Positions 7,668-12,301 of a stretch of DNA of 12,301 bases are shown here, piece by piece (position 1 is the first letter of the stretch; each line of letters begins with the position of its first letter). The stretch is taken from the NCBI GenBank assembly GCA_031364505.1, contig JANLWK010000113.1, positions 1 to 12,301 on the forward strand. Reading direction: 5' to 3'. The position numbers and the translations under genes were made by a program. Source of the DNA: JANLWK01 sp031364505. Lineage in GTDB: Bacteria; Eisenbacteria; RBG-16-71-46. Below the pieces are notes generated by a model. The model had not been told where the DNA came from and did no database searches. It saw only the letters and a list, made by a program, of their open reading frames with translations.

Positions 7668-7682
7668 TGGCACAGCGCTTGC
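7668..7682 (+). promoter_or_regulatory. Sigma-54-type promoter (-24/-12)
   Basis: TGGCAC (7668-7673), five bases, then TTGC (7679-7682): every core position of the RpoN consensus matches, with the GG and GC dinucleotides exactly ten bases apart. It points rightwards into the transglycosylase gene and predicts a transcript start near 7694, leaving a leader of about 150 bases before the ATG at 7842. The flanking positions fit less well: A rather than a pyrimidine before TGG, and A rather than G after CAC. Sigma-54 promoters need an upstream-bound activator; such a site would lie in or before the start of the divergent PEGA gene. I could not identify an activator site, and the rest of the 215-base gap shows no clear sigma-70 promoter. 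Confidence 0.55.
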
Positions 7683-7841
7683 GGTTGATCGGCCAGATTC
7701 CGGCTCGGTGGAATTGACGCTTTCTTGCCAGGAAACAGGGGCGCTGCCGCAGTCAAACCCTTGCATCGTGCACCCCGACTGACTAGCGTCCCGCCCTGAC
7801 TCGGGGACCTCGGCTCACAACCCAAAGAGATCGGCACGGAT

Positions 7842-9839
7842 ATGAGGCGGATTGATCCAAAAACGGTCGTCCTGTGGATCGCCCTCGGTGTGGGACTTCC
7901 CACCCAGGCGCTTCCATCGCCACGACCAGAATCGCCCGTGGCCGCACTCGACAGCGCCGGCACCGACTCCTCGATCGTGCTGGCCGCCCGGGCCGCGTAC
8001 CAGAACGCATGGGCCCAGCGGCAGGCCGGCAGCTACGACGAGGCCACCCGGACGGCCACGGCCGCCATCGGGCGCGTGACCGAGGCGCTCGCCGCCTCCC
8101 CCGACCTCCAGACCCGCGTCCAGTTGAACGACCTGCAGGCCCGCCTCGCGGGCCTGCGTGACGCCGCCGAGAACGACCGCGCCGCCTCGCTCGAGGCCGC
8201 GAAGTCGGGCAACGAGCCGGACGACAAGGTGCTCGCCGCGCCCGCCAAGGACGAGATCGAGCCCCAGGTCAACGAGCAGGTACTGCACTGGATCGAGTTC
8301 TTCACCGGCAGCGGACGCTCCACCTTCGAGCGCTGGCTCAAGCGCTCCGGCCGCTACATGGAGCTGTTCCGCGTGGCGCTGAAGAAGGAAGGCCTGCCTC
8401 CCGACCTCGTGCACCTCGTGTTCGTCGAGAGCGGCTTCAACGTCAACGCCCGGTCGGTTTCGGCGGCCGTCGGCCCGTGGCAGTTCCTGCGCGGGACCGC
8501 GCGGCTGTTCGGCCTGACCGTGAACCAGTGGGTCGACGAGCGGAAGGATCCCGAGAAGTCCACGGTCGCGGCGGCGCGTTACCTCAAGCACCTGTACGGG
8601 ATCTTCGGCGACTGGCCGCTCGCGCTCGCGTCGTACAACGCCGGCGAGGGCACGGTGCTGCGCGCGGTCAAGGCCCAGGGCACGTCGAACTACTGGGACC
8701 TCAAGCTGCCGCGGCAGACCGAGGACTACGTGCCCCAGTTCATGGCCTGCCTCGCGATCTCGCGCGACCCCCGGAAGTACGGCTTCGACGCCGTCCCGCT
8801 CGACGATCCGATGGAGTTCGACGAAGTGGCCCTCAAGGGCGCCGTCGACCTGCGCTCGATCGCCAAGCTCGCCGAGTGCTCGTACGAGGACCTGAAGCAG
8901 CTGAACCCCGCCGTGCTGCGCCATGCGACGAACGGATCGAACGGCGTGACCACGCTGCGCGTGCCGCGCGGCAAGGGCGAGGTGCTGATGCAGAAGCTCG
9001 AGGCTGGCGCCCGCCTCCCCGTCGTCGACCTCACGCTCCGGCACAAGGTGCACCGCGGTGAGACGCTCCAGAGCATCGCCCGCCACTACCACGTGGACGC
9101 GCGCCGCCTGGCACTCGCGAACGGCATCGGCAAGAAGCATCCGTTGCGCCGCGGCACGACGCTCACGATTCCGGCGAGCATGCAGGCGCCCGCGCCGGCC
9201 GAGCTCGAGGACGACGATCCGCGCGCCTCGACGGCGTACGTGCCGTACAAGGACCGGCATCCGCGGCGCCAGGTCCAGGGCGACTCGCGTGCCGAGGGCC
9301 GCCTCGTCCACACGGTGCGGCGCGGCGAGACGCTCGACGGCATCGCGCACCAGTACGGCGTCAGCGCCGCCGACCTCAAGCGCTGGAACCGTCTCAAGAG
9401 CGCGCACGTGAAGCGCGGCACGCGCCTCAAGGTGCGGCGCGGCGACGGCACCGCGACCGAGCAGCGCGCTGAGCTCACCGGCCCCCAGGCGCCCGGCATC
9501 GATGTCGACGCGCGCGCCGACGCCGCCGAGGCCCGCGGCGGAGCCGCCGATGCGAAGACCGGCGACGCGAAGGCCAAGGACGCCGACGCCAAGGGCGTGA
9601 AGGGCACGAAGGACGGTGCGGACACGAAGGTCGCCGCCTCCGAGCGCCCGGCAAGGTCCGCCGCGAAGAAGGCCAAGGCGGCGAAGCCGAAGGCGGCGAC
9701 GATCGTCGTCCGGCGCGGCGACACGCTGGGCGAGCTGGCCCGGCAGCACGGCGTGACGGTCCGCGACCTGAAGCGCGCCAACAAGCTCACGACGTCGCGC
9801 GTCCGCGCCGGCCAGAGGCTCAAGCTGCCCGTCGGCTAG
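7842..9839 (+). CDS. mltD: MltD-type membrane-bound lytic transglycosylase with LysM domains
   Basis: Cleaves peptidoglycan glycan strands to 1,6-anhydro-muropeptides in the periplasm. The 665-residue protein begins with a signal-type helix (VVLWIALGVGLPTQA, about 9-23) without an obvious lipobox. A helical region (about 45-120) precedes the SLT catalytic domain (about 172-300): FVESGFN with catalytic Glu196, SAAVGPWQF (207-215), SYNAGEG (264-270) and TEDYV (293-297). A degenerate LysM-like segment follows (about 335-376), then three clear LysM modules (about 399-443, 488-531, 620-663), each opening V.RGDTL or V.RGETL. Residues about 560-618 are a Lys/Ala/Asp-rich linker separating the third LysM. 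Several LysMs after the SLT domain match the MltD layout, although E. coli MltD is shorter with two. The start ATG has only a weak AAGAGA upstream. It is preceded by a sigma-54-type promoter and followed by a strong hairpin, so it is probably monocistronic. Confidence 0.93.
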   Translation: MRRIDPKTVVLWIALGVGLPTQALPSPRPESPVAALDSAGTDSSIVLAARAAYQNAWAQRQAGSYDEATRTATAAIGRVTEALAASPDLQTRVQLNDLQARLAGLRDAAENDRAASLEAAKSGNEPDDKVLAAPAKDEIEPQVNEQVLHWIEFFTGSGRSTFERWLKRSGRYMELFRVALKKEGLPPDLVHLVFVESGFNVNARSVSAAVGPWQFLRGTARLFGLTVNQWVDERKDPEKSTVAAARYLKHLYGIFGDWPLALASYNAGEGTVLRAVKAQGTSNYWDLKLPRQTEDYVPQFMACLAISRDPRKYGFDAVPLDDPMEFDEVALKGAVDLRSIAKLAECSYEDLKQLNPAVLRHATNGSNGVTTLRVPRGKGEVLMQKLEAGARLPVVDLTLRHKVHRGETLQSIARHYHVDARRLALANGIGKKHPLRRGTTLTIPASMQAPAPAELEDDDPRASTAYVPYKDRHPRRQVQGDSRAEGRLVHTVRRGETLDGIAHQYGVSAADLKRWNRLKSAHVKRGTRLKVRRGDGTATEQRAELTGPQAPGIDVDARADAAEARGGAADAKTGDAKAKDADAKGVKGTKDGADTKVAASERPARSAAKKAKAAKPKAATIVVRRGDTLGELARQHGVTVRDLKRANKLTTSRVRAGQRLKLPVG

Positions 9840-9851
9840 GCGCACGCCGTC

Positions 9852-9896
9852 ACGCATCGAGGCCCGGGGGGCGACCCTCCGGGCCTCGATGCGTTT
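9852..9896 (+). terminator. Hairpin terminator after transglycosylase gene
   Basis: Thirteen bases after the stop, a 20-base left arm (9852-9871) pairs with a 20-base right arm (9875-9894) with a single G-T(U) wobble and a CGA loop. Only three T residues follow, so it is strong in stem but short in U-tract, as is common in very GC-rich genomes. The symmetry might also let it act on the opposite strand. Confidence 0.75.
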
Positions 9897-10011
9897 CCCG
9901 GGGCGACCTCGTGTCCCCGCCCCGCCGACCCGATGATCCGTTTCGCCTCCCGATTGCGCCTTTGTCTGTGTGGATGATCGCCTGCGATCGAGCCCTGCTC
10001 CTGTAGGATGG

Positions 10012-10033
10012 CTCGTGTCCGGCGGCACACGAG
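10012..10033 (+). promoter_or_regulatory. Inverted repeat touching the Shine-Dalgarno of the propeller gene
   Basis: CTCGTGT (10012-10018) and ACACGAG (10027-10033) form a perfect 7-bp inverted repeat with an 8-base spacer. The right arm shares its last three bases with the Shine-Dalgarno GAGGGAGG (10031-10038), which lies six bases before the ATG at 10045. As RNA it could modulate ribosome access; as DNA it could be an operator, since a TAGGAT -10-like hexamer sits at 10004-10009. No convincing -35 is seen. Confidence 0.35.
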
Positions 10034-10044
10034 GGAGGTTTGCC

Positions 10045-11796
10045 ATGCAGCGATATCGAGTGCTCCGGTTCATCGCTTCCCTCGGGTGGGAAGCGCTCGC
10101 CGTTCTCGCCTGCGCCGTCGCGCTTCCCTCCCCCGCGCTCGCGTCCTGGCCGAGCGACCCGACCGTCAACGTGGCGGTGTGCACCGAGGAGGATGCCCAG
10201 CAATTCCCGGCGACGCTCCCCGACGGAACGGGCGGCGTCTTCATCGTCTGGCAGGACTACCGCAGCGGGTTCGACGACAAGGTCTACGCCCAGCGGCTCT
10301 CCGCGAGTGGCGACCCGCTCTGGGGCACGAACGGCATCCCCGTCTGCACATGGATATCGGGCGATCAGCTGGTTCCCCACATCACGACCGACGGCGCGGG
10401 CGGCGCGATCGTCACCTGGAACGACTCGCGCGCCATCCTCACCGACATCTACGCGCAACGGCTTTCGCCGGGCGGCGACCTGCTGTGGTCCGCCGACGGC
10501 GTGCCGCTGTGCGAAGCGACCGGACCCCAGCACGACGAGACGCTGATCTCCGACGGGGCCGGGGGTGCGATCGTCGTGTGGTGGGACCGCCGCGACGACC
10601 CCTCCACCGTCACGGGAGACATCTTCGCGCAGCGCGTCTCAGCCGCCGGCGTGGTCCAATGGGCCCAGGACGGCGTGCCGATCTGTATCGCCGCGGGCAG
10701 CCAGCAGTACCCCATGATCGTTCCGGATGGGACGGAAGGCGCCATCATCGCGTGGGCCGACGCGCGCAACGGCGCTTCGAATCGCGACATCTACGCTCAG
10801 CGCGTCGCCAGCGATGGCGTGGTCCAGTGGGCCGCGAACGGCGTCGTGCTCTGCAACGCGGCCAACGATCAGACGAGCACCGTGATGGTCTCCGACGGCT
10901 CGGGCGGCGCCATCGTCGCGTGGTCCGACGAGCGTGGCCCCCAGAAGACGTACGCCCAGCGCGTCGCACACACGGGCGACATCCAGTGGGCACCAAATGG
11001 CGTCGCGGTGGCGGGCGGATTGCAGGTCGAGCTGTTCCCCGCGATCGTCTCGGATGGCGCGGGGGGCGCGATCGTCGCGTGGACCGACACGCGAAACTTT
11101 CCGACGAGCGCGTTCGACATTGTGGCGCAGCGGTTGTCCCCGGCGGGCGCGCCGCTCTGGTCGGCGTCCGGCGTCGTGGTCTGCGACAACACCGGCGATC
11201 AGTATTTCGCGGCGATGACGACCGACGGCGCCGGCGGCGCCATCGTCACGTGGGAGGACCACCGCGGCGGCCCCACCAGCTCCGATGTCTACGCGCGACG
11301 CCTCACCGCTGCGGGTGCCGTCCAGTGGGGCGCAGCGACCAAGGGCGTGGCGGTGTCCACCGCGGCCGAGACCCAGATCCTGCCCGTGATCGCGACGAAC
11401 GGCACGGGCGGCGCGATCGTCGCCTGGCAAGACGCTCGAAACGGCACGACGGATGTCTACGCCCAGGGAGTCCGGTCCGACGGCACGCTCGGCGGAGACG
11501 TCCTCGGCGTGCCGGGCGGGGAGCGGATGTCGTTCGCGCTCGATCAGGTGTTTCCCAACCCCGCTCGCGGTCCGCGCCTGTCCGCTCGCTTCACACTTCC
11601 GGGCCCCGGTGCCGGCTCGCTCGAGCTGCTCGACGTCGCCGGGCGACGAGTGGCGGAGCGCGCGCTGGCGGGACTCGGAGCGGGACGCCACATCCTCGAT
11701 TTCGGCGTCGGAGAACACCTCGCCCCCGGGATCTACATGGTGCGGCTGCGGCAGGGTGCGAACGAGCGCATGACGCGGGTGGCCGTGTTGCAATAG
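10045..11796 (+). CDS. Secreted eight-repeat beta-propeller-like protein with C-terminal sorting-like domain
   Basis: A 583-residue exported protein of unknown ligand. The signal peptide (1-33) has a basic start, a hydrophobic core and the cleavage motif ALA before SW. Residues about 41-484 contain eight repeats with the pattern DGAGGAIVAW.D.R, then DIYAQR, then G..QW...GV..C, spaced 53-58 residues apart. The eighth repeat lacks the final W..GV..C part, and the N-terminus (NVAVC at 42-46) supplies it, the usual closure of a circular beta-propeller. Residues about 496-583 form a FlgD-like/type IX-sorting-like domain (FPNPARG, LLDVAGRRV, LAPGIYMVRL), which in FCB-type bacteria goes with surface display or secretion. 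The ATG at 10045 is chosen over an in-frame upstream ATG (9970) because GAGGGAGG stands six bases before it and a signal peptide follows at once. A stand-alone gene: hairpins lie on both sides and the next gene converges on it. Function unassigned; binding or adhesion is a guess. Confidence 0.85.
   Translation: MQRYRVLRFIASLGWEALAVLACAVALPSPALASWPSDPTVNVAVCTEEDAQQFPATLPDGTGGVFIVWQDYRSGFDDKVYAQRLSASGDPLWGTNGIPVCTWISGDQLVPHITTDGAGGAIVTWNDSRAILTDIYAQRLSPGGDLLWSADGVPLCEATGPQHDETLISDGAGGAIVVWWDRRDDPSTVTGDIFAQRVSAAGVVQWAQDGVPICIAAGSQQYPMIVPDGTEGAIIAWADARNGASNRDIYAQRVASDGVVQWAANGVVLCNAANDQTSTVMVSDGSGGAIVAWSDERGPQKTYAQRVAHTGDIQWAPNGVAVAGGLQVELFPAIVSDGAGGAIVAWTDTRNFPTSAFDIVAQRLSPAGAPLWSASGVVVCDNTGDQYFAAMTTDGAGGAIVTWEDHRGGPTSSDVYARRLTAAGAVQWGAATKGVAVSTAAETQILPVIATNGTGGAIVAWQDARNGTTDVYAQGVRSDGTLGGDVLGVPGGERMSFALDQVFPNPARGPRLSARFTLPGPGAGSLELLDVAGRRVAERALAGLGAGRHILDFGVGEHLAPGIYMVRLRQGANERMTRVAVLQ
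10222..11496 (+). repeat. Eight tandem protein-coding repeats (about 56 codons each)
   Basis: The segment codes for the eight propeller-like repeats. The DGxGG box occurs at residues 60, 116, 170, 228 (DGTEG), 284, 337, 394 and 452 (NGTGG) of the protein. DNA copies are recognisably related (variants of GACGGCGCGGGCGGCGCGAT) but diverged at third positions, so the duplication is old and kept by selection on the protein. Confidence 0.8.
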
Positions 11797-11799
11797 CGG

Positions 11800-11822
11800 C
11801 CGGCGCCTCGCGCGGGCGCCGG
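11800..11822. terminator. Palindromic hairpin between convergent genes
   Basis: CCGGCGCC (11800-11807) and GGCGCCGG (11815-11822) form a perfect 8-bp stem with a 7-base loop in the 34-base gap between the convergent propeller gene and glgC. There is no T-tract on either side, so it is a plausible but unproven bidirectional terminator. Confidence 0.45.
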
Positions 11823-11830
11823 AGCGCGCG

Positions 11831-12301
11831 TCAGTGCATGGATTCCGGGCCGTCGACCACGCCGCCCGCGGGCACGTTGGCGGTGAACGCCGAGGCGTCG
11901 ACGCCGGCGCCGATGCGAGCGTTGCGGCCCACGGTCAGCCCTTCGGGCAGCGTCGTGCCCTTCCCCACCACGGTGAGCCCGGTGGACAGGTGCTCGGGGC
12001 AGGCGCGGTTCGGCGTCGTCGCCTCGCCGTGGCCCAGGATCGCGCCCGCGCCGATCCGCACTTCCTTGTCGACGATCGCGCGGTCGACCACGGCGTCACG
12101 GCCCACGTGCGTGTCGTGCATGAGGATGCTGTCCCGCACGACGGCACCGTGTGGCACGACGACGCCCGGGAACAGCACCGAGCGAATGACGTGCCCCGCG
12201 ATGTCGCAGCCGTTCGCGACGACACTGCACTCGACGCGCGCGTGGGACTCGAAGCGCACGGGCGGCCGGTCGGCGCTCTGCGTGTGCACGACCCAGTCGT
12301 G
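11831..12301 (-). CDS. glgC: Glucose-1-phosphate adenylyltransferase, C-terminal part
   Basis: ADP-glucose pyrophosphorylase makes ADP-glucose from ATP and glucose-1-phosphate, the committed step of bacterial glycogen synthesis. Only the last 156 residues are inside the window; the reading frame is open to the right edge, so the N-terminal nucleotidyltransferase domain lies outside. What is visible is the linker HDWVVHTQSADRPPVRF, equivalent to the WPIRT...PPAKF stretch of known GlgC, followed by the left-handed beta-helix of hexapeptide repeats (NGCDIAGHVIRSVLFPGVVV, DAVVDRAIVDKEVRIGAGAI) and the late insertion TPNRACPEHLSTGLTVVGKG found in GlgC of several non-enteric phyla. A GTG at 12289 is an internal Val codon, not a start. 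It converges on the propeller gene across 34 bases. No other glycogen gene is in view. A related sugar-nucleotidyltransferase is the alternative, but the linker favours GlgC. Confidence 0.88.
   Translation of the reverse strand, partial: HDWVVHTQSADRPPVRFESHARVECSVVANGCDIAGHVIRSVLFPGVVVPHGAVVRDSILMHDTHVGRDAVVDRAIVDKEVRIGAGAILGHGEATTPNRACPEHLSTGLTVVGKGTTLPEGLTVGRNARIGAGVDASAFTANVPAGGVVDGPESMH

Noticed and set aside
7761..7789. Possible sigma-70 promoter TTGCAT-N17-TAGCGT before the transglycosylase gene
   Set aside because: Each hexamer matches only about half of the consensus; such matches are expected by chance, and the sigma-54 core nearby is far better.
9970..10044. Upstream extension of the propeller gene to the ATG at 9970
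   Set aside because: The ATG at 10045 has a near-ideal Shine-Dalgarno and begins a proper signal peptide; the 25 extra residues would bury it.
7815..10244. Very long minus-strand open frame (809 codons) opposite the transglycosylase gene, and similar long frames opposite other genes
   Set aside because: It is antisense to a protein with clear SLT and LysM domains. Its translation is Arg/Ala/Gly-rich with no domain, as expected from the third-position GC bias of this genome.

Overview
The window is very GC-rich (by eye about 70%), densely coding bacterial DNA: eight genes, two of them cut by the window ends, and no gene-free stretch above about 215 bases. I see no rRNA, tRNA, CRISPR array, insertion sequence or phage gene. 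The exported repeat protein on the right ends in a FlgD-like/type IX-sorting-like domain (FPNPARG, then a LAPGIYMVRL segment). Such tails are common in FCB-group bacteria and in GC-rich relatives such as Candidatus Eisenbacteria. With LysM and PEGA envelope proteins this suggests a Gram-negative, probably uncultured lineage near that group. That placement is inference from protein style, not from a marker gene.

Left arm (1-7626, all minus strand). In transcription order: a membrane-anchored PEGA-repeat protein (7626-5083), the DNA-uptake channel comEC (4987-2519), a PilX-like pilus-associated protein (2427-1156), the purine enzyme purN (1077-421), and a HAD-family hydrolase overlapping the end of purN and running off the left edge. 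Gaps are 95 bases or less, so co-transcription is plausible. comEC next to a PilX-like gene suggests a DNA-uptake/pilus theme; purN and the HAD gene look like housekeeping passengers.

Divergent centre (7627-7841). 215 bases separate the PEGA gene from a rightward gene for an exported MltD-type lytic transglycosylase with three LysM domains. The gap carries an exact sigma-54 core (TGGCAC-N5-TTGC) pointing at the transglycosylase, and a strong ribosome binding site for the PEGA gene. A near-perfect 20-bp hairpin follows the transglycosylase gene.

Right arm (10045-12301). A secreted protein of eight roughly 56-residue repeats reads as an eight-bladed beta-propeller plus a C-terminal sorting-like domain. 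It converges, across a short palindromic hairpin, on the C-terminal beta-helix part of glgC (ADP-glucose pyrophosphorylase), which enters from the right edge on the minus strand.

I do not see a convincing new defence or mobile system. The most notable items are the sigma-54-like promoter between two envelope genes, the uncharacterised N-terminal domain of the PEGA protein (possibly a degenerate PP2C fold), the pilus-comEC neighbourhood, and the propeller with its equivalent cysteines.
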